A DNA stretch of 58,609 bases from Bacteroidaceae bacterium (GTDB lineage: Bacteria; Bacteroidota; Bacteroidia; Bacteroidales; Bacteroidaceae), in assembly GCA_017650105.1 (NCBI GenBank), contig JAGCFO010000038.1, forward strand, positions 1-58,609, read 5' to 3'. A model generated the notes under the pieces. It was given only the letters and a program-made list of their open reading frames with translations, was not told the origin of the DNA and ran no database searches. A program made the position numbers and the translations under genes. Below, in pieces: positions 8,095 to 17,658 of the stretch (its first letter is position 1; each line of letters opens with the position of its first letter).

Positions 8095-10500
8095 CTATAC
8101 TCTTATCTTCTTATTGAGAACCAATCCGTTGGCAAAACATATCTGAACCAAGAGAACCGACGGAAGCTCTACTCTTTCAAAAGGGATTCTGAAAGTGCCC
8201 CCCACGTCACTCACGTATGCCAATCGAGTCCCCGAAGTGCTGTAAACCGTAACGTTTGAAAGAGGCTCAGACGTCTTCACCCACAGCGAATGACCATCGA
8301 GCCAGCAATGGGCTGGCTCATGTTGAGCCGTCTCCACCTCATCGGTATTCGCTAACGTAATACGGTAGATGCGCGCATCCTTTGCCGGAACCACATAAGG
8401 CAGCGAAGCATTGGATAGCTCCACATCGTTACCGAACCAGAGTTCACGTACAGCTGTGCTTTGCTGCTCATCTACCCCAAGCAAATCAAGAGGAAGCCTA
8501 CCGCTCATTGAGGAACTGGAACTGTAATTGACAATTGCGACATACACCGTATCGGCAATGCGAAGCATAGCAAAACTCTCGGCTCCGTCAGCTTTACCAT
8601 TAAACTCGTTATAGCCAAAGATAGGTCTGAAGACATGCCCCGTACCGATGAGGGAGCAAATGTCGGCATTCGACAGCAGGTTCTCGGCTCGTTTGCGCGA
8701 AATGTCGGGCTTTCCGTGTCCTGCTGTGCTAGAGAGACTGAAATTGTCAGCCAACAGCACCATTCCTGTAGCAATCGCATTGGTAAGACGAGCACGGTTC
8801 TCTGAAAGGGTCACAGCCTCTTGGTCTCCATTTCCGATGAGAGGCACACCGTCTGGGTCGTTGAACTGATAAATGCCCGACGTCCACCATCCGGCAGTAA
8901 GAGCATTCATGCTGTATTCAGTCCATCCTATACTTCCCCACGTGTCGCATGAGACACGACGCGCATTAGCATACTGATAGGGAAAGAGCGGGGCAATAGA
9001 GTTAAGGATGAAGATGTGACTGTCTGCCTCATCCACTTTGCGACAGAAATAGCTGAATCCCTCGTTGTAAGCCTCCACAGCAGTATGAACATCGGGATTA
9101 TAATAACTGTCGGCTTGAATAATGCCACACGTGACGAAGTCCAGTTTCATATATCGGAATCCTTTCTGCACGCGTTCACGTATCCACTGCACCATTTTCG
9201 ACTTCACAGCGGGATGCGTAGGATCGAGGCAGAAGGCACCCTCAAACTTCAGCGGCTTTCCGTTAGCAGTCAGCACCACATCACGCCCCGTGTAGGAGCG
9301 CAACGAACCCTCATAATAGATGTTATCAAGGTCCTTCTCGCTACCCCACCAAAGACTGAAAGGATTACCGTAGCAACCCACGATGGAGTTGAGCGAAACC
9401 GCATCGTTGCACAACTGACGCTCCTGGCTACCATTAAGATTGGACCAAGCATCAATACTGATGACGTTTGGCGCCTGCTGTCGGTTATGGAATCCCATCG
9501 GGCGAAGCACTGTGCTGATATACTTCATTATCGCATGATCATCGGAATAATTATTCTTTGTCTCCATCACGTTCCAACTCATCCATCCCACAGGAGTGCC
9601 TGAAGTCCAATTGCTACGTTTGGGAACAACGATGTTACAAGCATCCGTAAAAGCCTCCATCCCATCACGCCAATCGTCGGGGTAATAGACGAAGAAGCGT
9701 GCAGAGGATATGCTAGTGCCCACAAGTTTACCATGAGGCAGCACATCCCAAGTGCCCTTAGGGTCGGAGGCTCCAGAGTAGGCACAAAGCGATTTTATCT
9801 TGTTGTTTCCAGAAGCATCTACGCGGATGGCACTCTTCCAATGATCGTGATCAACAGAACCGATAACAACTCCTCGGCGACTCTCCCCCTCATAGATAGC
9901 AGTCACCTCATAAGAGGTAACGGAGGAATTGAGGGAATGGCGTCCGTAACGCACGAAACTATCGTTGTCGAAAGGCACCTGAAGCACGCGATTGTTAGCC
10001 GAAGCATTGAAGAGCACATAGGCCTGTCGAGTGCTGACGGGAGCAAGATAGTTAGAGCGTATGGTTTCGGGAGAGGTTATCTCCAAAGAAGTAAGCATCC
10101 AAGGATGGTTCTCAAAGAAAAAACAATGTTGCGTAAGAGTGATATCATCCCCATTCTTCGGGCGACTAAAGACAATGCTGAAGCAAGTCCCGGGGCCAAA
10201 GGCGTCGTCGGTTGTCGTCGTTTCTGTCTTCACTTCAGCAAAATCGGTGGAAAGCACGCTACGACTGGTTCCCGCAGGATTGTCGTAGTGGGCTTCAGGC
10301 ACCGAACTGATGATGACAGGACGATAGGAACCCTCATCATTCTTATAGTTGACCTTCACCATCCCCGACTCGCTGACGTAGGTCACCTTCCAGCGTCCAT
10401 GCTCAAACACCGTGTCGGCGCGGCATTCCCCGAATGGGAATACCTGCGCTGACAATAAGAGTATGAATAGGCAACGAGTTCCTGAGCTACTGAACCTCAT
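8095..10500 (-). CDS. Clan GH-D (GH36-like) alpha-galactosidase-type hydrolase
   Basis: 801 residues with an N-terminal export signal. An N-terminal beta domain covers about residues 30-290. A TIM barrel follows, beginning at VGWMSWNVMETKNNY, which echoes the W-x-SWN start of GH36 and GH27 barrels. The K-x-D motif in RYMKLDFVTCG (near residue 450) supplies the probable nucleophile Asp. The probable acid/base lies in RRVSCDTWGS (near 515). The C-terminal 80 residues look like a type IX sorting domain (VTVYSTSGTRLAYV ... NGLVLNKKIRV). It probably releases alpha-galactosyl or a related alpha-linked sugar outside the cell; exact specificity is open. The ATG lies 8 bases after the stop of the FG-GAP gene, so the two genes form one unit. 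Confidence 0.8.
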   Translation of the reverse strand: MRFSSSGTRCLFILLLSAQVFPFGECRADTVFEHGRWKVTYVSESGMVKVNYKNDEGSYRPVIISSVPEAHYDNPAGTSRSVLSTDFAEVKTETTTTDDAFGPGTCFSIVFSRPKNGDDITLTQHCFFFENHPWMLTSLEITSPETIRSNYLAPVSTRQAYVLFNASANNRVLQVPFDNDSFVRYGRHSLNSSVTSYEVTAIYEGESRRGVVIGSVDHDHWKSAIRVDASGNNKIKSLCAYSGASDPKGTWDVLPHGKLVGTSISSARFFVYYPDDWRDGMEAFTDACNIVVPKRSNWTSGTPVGWMSWNVMETKNNYSDDHAIMKYISTVLRPMGFHNRQQAPNVISIDAWSNLNGSQERQLCNDAVSLNSIVGCYGNPFSLWWGSEKDLDNIYYEGSLRSYTGRDVVLTANGKPLKFEGAFCLDPTHPAVKSKMVQWIRERVQKGFRYMKLDFVTCGIIQADSYYNPDVHTAVEAYNEGFSYFCRKVDEADSHIFILNSIAPLFPYQYANARRVSCDTWGSIGWTEYSMNALTAGWWTSGIYQFNDPDGVPLIGNGDQEAVTLSENRARLTNAIATGMVLLADNFSLSSTAGHGKPDISRKRAENLLSNADICSLIGTGHVFRPIFGYNEFNGKADGAESFAMLRIADTVYVAIVNYSSSSSMSGRLPLDLLGVDEQQSTAVRELWFGNDVELSNASLPYVVPAKDARIYRITLANTDEVETAQHEPAHCWLDGHSLWVKTSEPLSNVTVYSTSGTRLAYVSDVGGTFRIPFERVELPSVLLVQICFANGLVLNKKIRV

Positions 10501-10507
10501 ACGCTTC

Positions 10508-12736
10508 TCAATTTCTGATTTTCATTGTCTCAGCACCGCAACGTATAATATAGATGCCGTTTGAGGGAATGGTGACAGGCTTGCCGCTGACACCCGTTGC
10601 CACACACTTTCCTATGGCGTCGAATACTTGGACAAGAAGCATGTCAGCCGATTGGACGGTTAGTTCGCTACCATTTTGGAATAGCTTCATCTTTTCATAA
10701 CGAACATGAGCAATGCCGTTGCTGATGTCTACGACAGTAGTAGTAAAGGGACTTGCCTTGTAAGAGTAGTTAACCGTCTGCACTCCAACCGTATAGGAGC
10801 CGTCGGGAAGCTTAGTGAAGATTTTCGAAGAGGATTCAGCAGCAGCACCCAGGCTGGGAACATAGGCACCAAAGCGGCTGTAACCGAGCTGAGCACCTGT
10901 GGCAATATTAGCTGGAACCACTTGACGGAAGACACCGTTATCGCTCTTCACATATACGTTGTAGAACGGATCTCCAGCGGTGCCCGACACATCGTCCCAT
11001 GTTATGATAAGGTTTCCTTCTGCATCCGTTTTAGCACTTACCGACTCGGGAGCAGGGGGAACCGTTACTTCATAGTCTGTAGTGTTGTACGAAGGAATGA
11101 AGTCGTCCGTCTTGTCGGTCCAGCCTGTAGCAACAATGTCAAGCTTTCCGTCACCGTTCAAGTCACCGAAAGAAGTTGTACGCTCGCTGACATAGGCTCC
11201 GTTGAAGTTGCCTTCATGCCCGTGAAGGATGTAATCGTACTTGTCGACACCTCCCGTGCTGATGCTGATAGCCTCAGTCCAGTCGTTGCGTCCCTCATAA
11301 TCGGTCCAACCGCGAGTAAACATATCGCAGACATCATCTCCGTTGAAATCAGCCAAGATAAACGTTCTGCTTCCCAAACCGCTTTGTGGAACGAGAGCCG
11401 AAGGAACTTCCTCGATTGCTACTTCTCCTTGCCCTCCTTGATTAAGGAGGACATAGGCTTGCTTGCCGCTGCGGTTTACAGCAGAGCCCATCAGCAACAG
11501 GTCCTGACGCCCGTCTTGATCGTAGTCAATCACGGTTATCACATTATCTGTTCCTCCCCAGGTCTCCCACACGCCAACGACGTCAGTCCCTTCTCCGATG
11601 GAAGCTGCGAGTTTGTCGGTAGCATCCTGGAACCATCCGTCGCGAGTGTTCTCGTAATAGCGGAACTCATACCCGCCCTTCTCGGTGTCGTCTCCGTCAG
11701 CCCAGCCCGTGACGACGATATCCTGCCATCCGTCGTTGTTGAAGTCAATAAAGTTGACGTTACCGTTCGACATACGCTTGATGCCATAGGTAGGACGCTC
11801 GGTCCATTCGCCTGGAGTGATTATCTCCACGCCGTCTTCGTCTATCTCGACGGTGTCGGGCTCTTTCACATAGATGCCGATACGATTGGGCTCCACGCTG
11901 GGAGGAAGCGGGCGGAACACGTTGGCAATTTCGAAGCCTTTGCCCTTCTGATTGTGCAGCAGAGCCACATCACGGCGCCACTGGTCGTCGGCACGATTCC
12001 AGCCCCAAGTCTGATACAGGATATCGGGGAAACCGTCGTTGTCGTAGTCACCTACGGCTACTGCACCCCACTCGTTGCCTTCGTTCCAGACTTCACCTGC
12101 GTTGTTCATAGTGAGAGAAGCGAGCACGGAGTCGTTCACAACGGTGAAAGTATCGTCCCCGTTGTTCTTTACGAGTACCAGAGCCTGGCTCGTGCCGGTA
12201 TCGTTGCCTCCGATGTTCTGAATAAGCAGGTCCACAAGCCCGTCTTGGTTGAAGTCGAGTGTCTGACTTGCCAAGCCAAAGGCTGAATAAGGAAGTCCGT
12301 TTTTCATGCCCACGACACGCTGGCGCGTAACAGTTTCCCAAATGAACTCGCCCGTTTCATCCGTCTTGTAGATGATTTCTCCGTAGTCGTCGCGCAAGGG
12401 GTTGCCTTCCTCATCGGTTTCAGGCACACGCTCCTGTGTTTCGTAATCTTCATACACCAGTTCGACATCTCCGGCATATTTGCCGTTTCCCAGTCCTTTC
12501 ACCAGCACGCCGCGCACTTGCCAGCCGTTGGTGCACGAGGTTCCTCCGTAGTAGGCATCCATAATGCCGTCTCCGTTCCAGTCTCCCATTACGGGAACAG
12601 CGCGATGTGAGGGCCATCCGATAGCGTCGCGGGCATCTCGGTCCTGAACGAAAGAGATTGACTGAGCCTGAAGGGCTTCTGCTGTCCACAATGCCGCAGC
12701 AAGGAGTACTGCACTTAGAAGAGTAGATTTTTTCAT
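10508..12736 (-). CDS. Secreted FG-GAP/VCBS-repeat protein with sorting tail
   Basis: 742 residues with a signal peptide (MKKSTLLSAVLLAAALWTAEALQAQ). Repeated Ca-binding FG-GAP/VCBS blades follow, such as GDWNGDGIMDAYYGG, DFNQDGLVDLLIQNIG, GDYDNDGFPDILYQ, DFNNDGWQDIVVTG, DYDQDGRQDLLLMG and DLNGDGKLDIVATG. These suggest a seven-bladed propeller to about residue 560. A fibronectin-III-like segment follows (APESVSAKTDAEGNLIITWD). The C-terminal VQVFDAIGKCVATGVSGKP ... GIYIIRCGAETMKIRN matches the type IX sorting style. It may bind glycan or a partner for the co-transcribed hydrolase. No enzyme motif is seen. Confidence 0.85.
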   Translation of the reverse strand: MKKSTLLSAVLLAAALWTAEALQAQSISFVQDRDARDAIGWPSHRAVPVMGDWNGDGIMDAYYGGTSCTNGWQVRGVLVKGLGNGKYAGDVELVYEDYETQERVPETDEEGNPLRDDYGEIIYKTDETGEFIWETVTRQRVVGMKNGLPYSAFGLASQTLDFNQDGLVDLLIQNIGGNDTGTSQALVLVKNNGDDTFTVVNDSVLASLTMNNAGEVWNEGNEWGAVAVGDYDNDGFPDILYQTWGWNRADDQWRRDVALLHNQKGKGFEIANVFRPLPPSVEPNRIGIYVKEPDTVEIDEDGVEIITPGEWTERPTYGIKRMSNGNVNFIDFNNDGWQDIVVTGWADGDDTEKGGYEFRYYENTRDGWFQDATDKLAASIGEGTDVVGVWETWGGTDNVITVIDYDQDGRQDLLLMGSAVNRSGKQAYVLLNQGGQGEVAIEEVPSALVPQSGLGSRTFILADFNGDDVCDMFTRGWTDYEGRNDWTEAISISTGGVDKYDYILHGHEGNFNGAYVSERTTSFGDLNGDGKLDIVATGWTDKTDDFIPSYNTTDYEVTVPPAPESVSAKTDAEGNLIITWDDVSGTAGDPFYNVYVKSDNGVFRQVVPANIATGAQLGYSRFGAYVPSLGAAAESSSKIFTKLPDGSYTVGVQTVNYSYKASPFTTTVVDISNGIAHVRYEKMKLFQNGSELTVQSADMLLVQVFDAIGKCVATGVSGKPVTIPSNGIYIIRCGAETMKIRN

Positions 12737-12854
12737 GATACTGATATTTTTGCGTTCTTGAAAAGTTGCAATTGTGTTGATTCGTTTGTCGATGCGAGAT
12801 TATTCTCTGGCAAATATACGATATTCTTTCTTCAAAACAATTTTTGGGCAAAGA

Positions 12855-12936
12855 AAAAAAATTTTTTTGTTCTCCATCTCGCGATATGAAGAAGGGAAAA
12901 TTTTTTTTGGAGAACAAATAATTTGCTGTTGACAAA
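12855..12936 (+). repeat. Dispersed intergenic repeat R1, copy b
   Basis: It contains CATCTCGCGATATG, AAGAAGGGAAAA, TTTTTTTTGGAGAACAAATA and ATTTGCTGTTGAC. This matches copy a (7652-7712, opposite strand) with only a few differences. A partial second AAAAATTTTTTTGTTCTCC arm at 12855-12876 makes this copy a large inverted repeat. Confidence 0.75.
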
Positions 12937-12965
12937 GTAAGGCTTCCCGTCTCTCCTAAGTCAGA

Positions 12966-13003
12966 AAAAAAGGAAGCACGAAAGACTGAAAACTCTCTCG
13001 TGC
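12966..13003 (-). terminator. Intrinsic terminator of the tRNA-Lys transcript
   Basis: On the minus strand GCACGAgAGA, an 8-base loop and TCTtTCGTGC form a hairpin, followed by TTCCTTTTTTT. It is a canonical stem plus T-run about 50 bases after the tRNA 3' end. Confidence 0.8.
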
Positions 13004-13050
13004 CACTTATTCGACTGGAAAACTCATCGTGTAAAAAGGATTCCTCGGAG

Positions 13051-13123
13051 TGATCCGTTTGGGGCTCGAACCCAAGACCCCATCCTTAAAAGGGATGTGC
13101 TCTACCTGCTGAGCTAACGGATC
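13051..13123 (-). tRNA. tRNA-Lys (anticodon TTT)
   Basis: On the minus strand the acceptor stem GATCCGT pairs perfectly with ACGGATC. The D arm GCTC...GAGC, the anticodon stem CATCC/GGATG with loop CTTTTAA (anticodon TTT), and the T stem TTGGG/CCCAA with loop TTCGAGC are all intact. The discriminator base is A, and CCA is not encoded. Length is 73 nt. Confidence 0.97.
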
Positions 13124-13161
13124 GACCTTCTGATGTGCTTAGCCTTTCGGTTAAGCGGGTG

Positions 13162-13192
13162 CAAAGTTACGGATAAAAACGGAAAGAGCAAA
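13162..13192 (-). promoter_or_regulatory. Promoter of tRNA-Lys
   Basis: On the minus strand TTTG (13189-13192) and TAACTTTG (13162-13169) are separated by exactly 19 bases, the textbook Bacteroidetes arrangement. It lies about 39 bases before the tRNA 5' end. Confidence 0.8.
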
Positions 13193-13208
13193 TTTTTAGG
13201 CACATTTT

Positions 13209-13856
13209 TTACTCAGCGCCCTGTTCTTTCTGCTTCTCCGCCTCCTTTTCTGCCTCTTTCACTTCTTTTTCATGCTCCAGAAGGGCTTGTTCGTAACACA
13301 CGCGGCAGAGCGGCTCATACTCCATCTTCTCGCCAAGAAGCACTCGTTTGTCGTTGTCGACTGTGCGATGTGACACATACGCCAAGCTGCCGCAACGCAC
13401 GCAGATAGCATGCACTTTTGTCACTTCGTCGGCAACAGCAAGCAACGCAGGCATCGGCCCGAAGGGCACACCCCGAAAATCCATATCCAGCCCGGCAACG
13501 ATGACACGCACGCCTCGCCGAGCCAGCTCGTTGCAGACGTCAACAAGTCCTTCGTCAAAAAACTGCGCCTCGTCGATGCCCACAACCTCGATGTCGGACG
13601 ACAGTAGCAGGATGCTGGCACTCGAGTCAAGGGGCGTGGAGGGAATGGCGTGACTGTCGTGCGAGACGACTTCATCGTCGGAATAGCGCGTGTCGATAGC
13701 AGGCTTGAATATCTCCACCTTCTGCCGGGCAAACTGAGCCCTTTTCATGCGACGTATCAACTCCTCCGTCTTACCCGAAAACATCGAGCCGCAAATCACT
13801 TCTATCCGCCCCCTACGGCGTGTCTCGTCCATTCTGTCTTCTGAAAAACCGTACAT
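13209..13856 (-). CDS. tdk: Thymidine kinase
   Basis: 215 residues. It phosphorylates thymidine to dTMP in pyrimidine salvage in the cytoplasm. The type II TK fold is clear: the P-loop [14 protein letters not shown], the DEAQFF Walker-B-like segment, GLDMDFRG, and the zinc ribbon with CVRCG and CRVC pairs flanking the lid. The last 25 or so residues are a Lys/Glu-rich helix ([20 protein letters not shown]) beyond the usual end. The start may be ATG 13856 or the Met eight residues later. It is divergent from rsmI and has its own -7 box. Confidence 0.95.
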   Translation of the reverse strand: MYGFSEDRMDETRRRGRIEVICGSMFSGKTEELIRRMKRAQFARQKVEIFKPAIDTRYSDDEVVSHDSHAIPSTPLDSSASILLLSSDIEVVGIDEAQFFDEGLVDVCNELARRGVRVIVAGLDMDFRGVPFGPMPALLAVADEVTKVHAICVRCGSLAYVSHRTVDNDKRVLLGEKMEYEPLCRVCYEQALLEHEKEVKEAEKEAEKQKEQGAE

Positions 13857-13896
13857 GATGTGCCTGTCTATTTGGTGGGAAAATTCTTAATTTTTG

Positions 13897-13904
13897 CAAA
13901 AATA
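13897..13904 (-). promoter_or_regulatory. -7 promoter box of tdk
   Basis: On the minus strand TATTTTTG lies about 41 bases before the tdk ATG. No clear -33 element is seen. Confidence 0.5.
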
Positions 13905-13945
13905 GTAAATCTATCGAAAATGCGTGCCTAAAAAAAGCAAAATAA

Positions 13946-13976
13946 TTGAACATAGGAAGAAAAAATGCTATTTTTG
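13946..13976 (+). promoter_or_regulatory. Promoter of rsmI
   Basis: TTG (13946-13948) and TATTTTTG (13969-13976) are spaced 20 bases apart, close to the TTTG-N19-TAnnTTTG consensus. The box lies 44 bases before the rsmI ATG. Confidence 0.7.
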
Positions 13977-14019
13977 CCACGTAGAACGATAGTTCCTATT
14001 TAATACCCCTAAGCTGCGT

Positions 14020-14772
14020 ATGCTGTACCTTGTGCCCACTCCCGTTGGAAATCTCGAAGACATCACCCTTCGCGCCATCCGCGTGCTGAAGGAGGCTGAC
14101 CTCATCCTCTGCGAAGACACACGCACAAGCGGCATCCTGCTAAAGCACTACGACATTCACAACACCCTGCTGTCGCATCATAAATTCAACGAGCACCAGA
14201 CTCTCGAGCCTCTCATAACTCGTTTGGAGAGCGGGCAGACGATTGCCCTCATCACCGATGCGGGCACTCCCGCTATCAGCGATCCGGGATTTCTTCTTGT
14301 TCGCGAATGTGTGCGGCACGACATCGAGGTTCAGTGTCTGCCAGGAGCGACAGCTTTCGTTCCTGCACTCGTATCCTCAGGATTACCCGACGACCGTTTC
14401 TGCTTCGAGGGATTCCTTCCACAGAAGAAAGGACGCCAGACACGCCTCAATGCGCTGCACGACGAAGAGCGGACGATGATTTTCTACGAGTCGCCCTATC
14501 GGCTGGTGAAGACTCTTCAGCAGTTTGTGGAGCACTTCGGTGCCGAGCGTGAAGTGTCGGTATGCCGCGAGATATCTAAGGTACACGAGGAGAGCGTGCG
14601 GGGCACACTTGCCGAAGTGCTAGCGCACTTTACCGAAGTGGAGCCGAAAGGAGAGATAGTCATCGTTGTGGCAGGCAACGACGGAAAGCAGAAAATGGAA
14701 GACTCTCCCGCTGACGACAACAGCCCATCCAAAGACAATAAACGCGCTAAGCATAAGTCCAAAGCAAAATAA
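14020..14772 (+). CDS. rsmI: 16S rRNA (cytidine-1402-2'-O)-methyltransferase
   Basis: 250 residues. It methylates the ribose of C1402 in the ribosomal decoding centre using S-adenosylmethionine. Tetrapyrrole-methylase-fold motifs are in order: LVPTPVGNLEDITLRA at the start, CEDTRTSGILL, LITDAGTPAISDPG, LPGATAFVPALVSSGLP, and FEGFLPQKKG. The C-terminal 30 or so residues are a low-complexity Asp/Lys tail (NSPSKDNKRAKHKSKAK) that is probably disordered and may help bind rRNA. It is followed after 42 bases by a lipoprotein gene that may share the transcript. Confidence 0.95.
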   Translation: MLYLVPTPVGNLEDITLRAIRVLKEADLILCEDTRTSGILLKHYDIHNTLLSHHKFNEHQTLEPLITRLESGQTIALITDAGTPAISDPGFLLVRECVRHDIEVQCLPGATAFVPALVSSGLPDDRFCFEGFLPQKKGRQTRLNALHDEERTMIFYESPYRLVKTLQQFVEHFGAEREVSVCREISKVHEESVRGTLAEVLAHFTEVEPKGEIVIVVAGNDGKQKMEDSPADDNSPSKDNKRAKHKSKAK

Positions 14773-14814
14773 CAAAAACCTATCAATAACCACAACCAAC
14801 ATCACACTACGAAA

Positions 14815-15669
14815 ATGAAAAAGTATCTGTATTTCATATTAGGTTTGCTCCTCATCACATCTTGCCAAGAAGTGAAGAAAGAGAACGAGGCACTCACCAA
14901 CCGCAACGACTCACTCATTGCAGCCCTGCGGCAGAAGAACGCCGATTTGGAGTCGGCACTGGCTACCATCTCCGACATACAGACAGGATTCCAGAAAATC
15001 AACGATGCCGAAGGGCGCATCAACGTGAAGACCGACGACGGCGAGCTTACCGACACGCCCAACGCACAGCTCAAGAACGACCTTGAGTTCATCACCCAGA
15101 CGATGGAGAAAAACCGTCAGCGTATCGGCGAGCTGGAGAAGCAGCTGAAAGACAGCGGCATTAAAAACGCCAGCCTACAGAAAATCATCAAGAACCTCAA
15201 CAACGAGCTGAGCCAGAAGGTGGACCAGATAGCTAAGCTGCAAGACGAACTGTCGAAGAAGAACATACGCATCAACGAGCTTGACAATGCCGTCAACACC
15301 CTCACGCAAGACGTCAACACCCTCCACGAGGCAAACGTCAGCCAAGAGAAGGTGATTGCCGAGCAGGAGGCAACTCTCAACCGTGCGTGGTACGTCTTTG
15401 GCACTTCCAAGGAACTCAAGGAACAGAATATCCTTAAGGACGGCAAGGTATTCTCTGAAGACGACTTCAACCGCGACTACTTCACAGCTATCGACATACG
15501 CAACGACCGCGAATTCCCCCTCTACGCAAAAAAGGCAGAGCTGCTCACCAACCATCCCAAGGGCAGCTATGCGATGACTACCGACGAAAGCAACAACATC
15601 ACCTTCGTCATCACCGACCCCGCACAGTTCTGGAGCGTATCGCGCTATATGGTCATCCGTGTCAGATAG
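14815..15669 (+). CDS. Coiled-coil lipoprotein, possibly Cbp1-like
   Basis: 284 residues. The lipoprotein signal ends in LLLITSC (Cys17). Residues about 20-190 are one long, heptad-rich coiled coil (for example KNRQRIGELEKQLKDSGIKN, then SQKVDQIAKLQDELSKKNI). A compact C-terminal domain of about 95 residues starts at NRAWYVFGTSKEL. The layout recalls a family named for a Bacteroides collagen-binding adhesin (Cbp1). That match is from memory and the adhesin role is unproven. An envelope-spanning structural role is equally possible. The stop codon touches the next ATG, so the two genes are co-translated. Confidence 0.75.
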   Translation: MKKYLYFILGLLLITSCQEVKKENEALTNRNDSLIAALRQKNADLESALATISDIQTGFQKINDAEGRINVKTDDGELTDTPNAQLKNDLEFITQTMEKNRQRIGELEKQLKDSGIKNASLQKIIKNLNNELSQKVDQIAKLQDELSKKNIRINELDNAVNTLTQDVNTLHEANVSQEKVIAEQEATLNRAWYVFGTSKELKEQNILKDGKVFSEDDFNRDYFTAIDIRNDREFPLYAKKAELLTNHPKGSYAMTTDESNNITFVITDPAQFWSVSRYMVIRVR

Positions 15670-16365
15670 ATGAAATACAAGGCCATCTTCATCGACCTCG
15701 ACAACACTCTTTACGACTTCTCCGCCAACAGCCGCGAAGCGTATCATGAGGTGTTCGACTTGCTGAAGTATGACCGTTTCTTCCCCTCTTTCGACCACTA
15801 CTTCGCCATCTACTCGCTGCGCAACGATGAGCTCTGGCGCCTCTATGACGCCGGTGCCATCAGCAAGGACGAGCTCAACCGCCAACGCTACCTCCATCCC
15901 CTTCAGGTAGCGGGTGTCGACGATGCCGAAACCCTGTCACGTACCTTCTTCTCCGAAGCGATGAAGCGCTTGCCATACAAGGGACTCCTGCGCCCTCATG
16001 CCAAAGAGTGCCTCGATTACCTATATCCCCGCTATCCTCTTTATATCCTCTCCAACGGCTTCACCGAGTTGCAGCGGAGCAAGATGCACTCGGCAGGCAT
16101 CGACCACTACTTTACCGACATCGTTCTCTCCGAAGACATCGGAATCAACAAACCTCAGCGCGAGCTGTTTGACTACGCACTCACCGTTTCCGGCACCACA
16201 CCCGCCGACACCCTCATGATTGGCGACAGCATGGAGACAGACATGGAAGGAGCACGCAATGCTGGTTGGGATCAGATGTTTTATAACTATAAGAACATTT
16301 CCCCTCTCTCCTTCCAGCCTACTTACGAAATCCACTCCCTTCTCGAAGTCAAAGACATTCTTTAG
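15670..16365 (+). CDS. HAD-family phosphatase, YjjG-type
   Basis: 231 residues with all four HAD motifs: I FIDLDNT (nucleophile and acid/base Asp), II ILSNG, III the Lys in INKPQRELF, and IV IGDSMETD. The helical cap between motifs I and II fits the YjjG/noncanonical pyrimidine nucleotidase group, which hydrolyses nucleoside monophosphates. The precise substrate is not shown by sequence. The ATG directly follows the lipoprotein stop with zero spacing. A bidirectional terminator follows the gene. Confidence 0.88.
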   Translation: MKYKAIFIDLDNTLYDFSANSREAYHEVFDLLKYDRFFPSFDHYFAIYSLRNDELWRLYDAGAISKDELNRQRYLHPLQVAGVDDAETLSRTFFSEAMKRLPYKGLLRPHAKECLDYLYPRYPLYILSNGFTELQRSKMHSAGIDHYFTDIVLSEDIGINKPQRELFDYALTVSGTTPADTLMIGDSMETDMEGARNAGWDQMFYNYKNISPLSFQPTYEIHSLLEVKDIL

Positions 16366-16389
16366 TCCGATAATTCCAAAGGGAAACAC

Positions 16390-16422
16390 AATAAGGCGCA
16401 GCGAAATCGCTACGCCTTATTT
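16390..16422. terminator. Bidirectional terminator
   Basis: AATAAGGCG-c-AGCGAAATCGCT-a-CGCCTTATT forms a long stem between convergent genes. Flanking A and T tracts on the two sides serve both the HAD gene (plus) and the hexose unit (minus). Confidence 0.8.
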
Positions 16423-16446
16423 ATTTATCCTTAAGTAAGAAAGCCC

Positions 16447-17616
16447 TTAGCTGCGTTGTCGTGTGCCGCTGAACCAGAAAGCCAGTAGGTAGAGCACACC
16501 CAAGGCCATGACGGCTATGGCACCTGCCTGCCCCACTCTATCGCTTGCGAAACCCATTAGCAGAGGAAATACAGTTCCTCCGAAAAGGCCCATGATCATA
16601 AGACCAGACACCTCGTTTTCCTTGCCAGGGACAGCACGCAGCGCACGTGACATGATGATAGAGAAAGGATTGCTGTTGCCCAGTCCCATAAGGGCAATAG
16701 CACCGTAGAGCTCCCATTGACTGGAGCCAACGAAAAGCCCGATGAGAGACACGAACATGAGCAGTATGCTAATCAAAAGGAACTTCCATTCCTTCACATG
16801 AGCAAGAATAAAACTACCCAGCAGACTTCCTACCGTACGGAAGATGAAATAGAGGCTGGTTGCGAAAGCCGCTTGCCCGATAGTCCATCCAAGTCGCTCC
16901 ATCAGCACTTTGGGAGCGGTGGTGTTGGTGCCCACGTCAATGCCCACATGGCACACAATAGCCAGAAAGCAAAGAAGCACCACTGGATTGGCCAATAGAC
17001 GGAATGCGTTAGCATACTGCTTGCCCACACCAGCTTGACTTACTGCAGCAGGCTCCTCATGAATCTTGGTGGCATAAAGTAGCAAGGTAGCGACAATGCC
17101 GATAGCCATATAAATAGGGAACAGCACACGCCATCCGAGGCCGAAAGCAGGGATGTTTCCTGCTGCACCCCATGCAGCAATAAGGGGGGCCATGAAGGAT
17201 GCTATTGCCTTTATGAACTGCCCGAAGGTAAGTGTCGAGGCCAGTTTACCGCCATTCATCACGCTGTCAACCAACGGATTGAGAGAGGTCTGCATGAGAG
17301 CATTGCCAATGCCTAACAGCGAGAATGCAATGAGCAACAGCCAGAATTGATGGGCAAAAATTGGTATGAGCATCGACACGATGGTGATAACAAGGCTGAG
17401 CAACACTGTACGCTTGCGACCGATACGGTTCATGAGCAAGCTGGTGGGAATAGAGAAGATGAGGAACCAGAAGAAGACTAACGACGGCAACAAGTTTGCC
17501 ATCGAGTCAGAAAGGTTCAGGTCAGCCTTTACATAGTTGCTGGCAATTCCAACGAGGTCAACAAACCCCATGGCAAAAAAGCACAGCATGACGGGAATTA
17601 GTTTCTTGTTTTTCAT
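16447..17616 (-). CDS. MFS sugar permease (FucP-like)
   Basis: 389 residues with about 12 hydrophobic segments. The loop between helices 2 and 3 carries the MFS motif (MNRIGRKRTVL). The second half repeats it as FASDRVG. The opening MLCFFAMGFVDLVGIASNYV and the region around NALMQTSLNPLVDS resemble FucP and glucose/galactose proton symporters of the inner membrane. It is the last gene of a unit with a ROK kinase and a mannose-6-phosphate isomerase. Mannose or a similar hexose freed from glycans is therefore the likely substrate; this is inferred from context. It ends at a shared terminator. Confidence 0.85.
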   Translation of the reverse strand: MKNKKLIPVMLCFFAMGFVDLVGIASNYVKADLNLSDSMANLLPSLVFFWFLIFSIPTSLLMNRIGRKRTVLLSLVITIVSMLIPIFAHQFWLLLIAFSLLGIGNALMQTSLNPLVDSVMNGGKLASTLTFGQFIKAIASFMAPLIAAWGAAGNIPAFGLGWRVLFPIYMAIGIVATLLLYATKIHEEPAAVSQAGVGKQYANAFRLLANPVVLLCFLAIVCHVGIDVGTNTTAPKVLMERLGWTIGQAAFATSLYFIFRTVGSLLGSFILAHVKEWKFLLISILLMFVSLIGLFVGSSQWELYGAIALMGLGNSNPFSIIMSRALRAVPGKENEVSGLMIMGLFGGTVFPLLMGFASDRVGQAGAIAVMALGVLYLLAFWFSGTRQRS

Positions 17617-17658
17617 ACGATCAAGCTAATTGATTTTTCCATACTTTCCTTTCTCCTA

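Larger units (their letters stand above)
12737..13050. other. Gap between FG-GAP gene and tRNA-Lys
   Basis: There is no gene here. It holds the leader of the FG-GAP gene, a copy of the R1 dispersed repeat (about 12855-12936) and the intrinsic terminator of the tRNA transcript (12966-13003). Confidence 0.6.

Noticed and set aside
10706..12286. Long open frame on the plus strand (526 codons)
   Set aside because: It lies antisense to the FG-GAP gene and is created by the codon bias of that gene. It has no signal, motif or start context.
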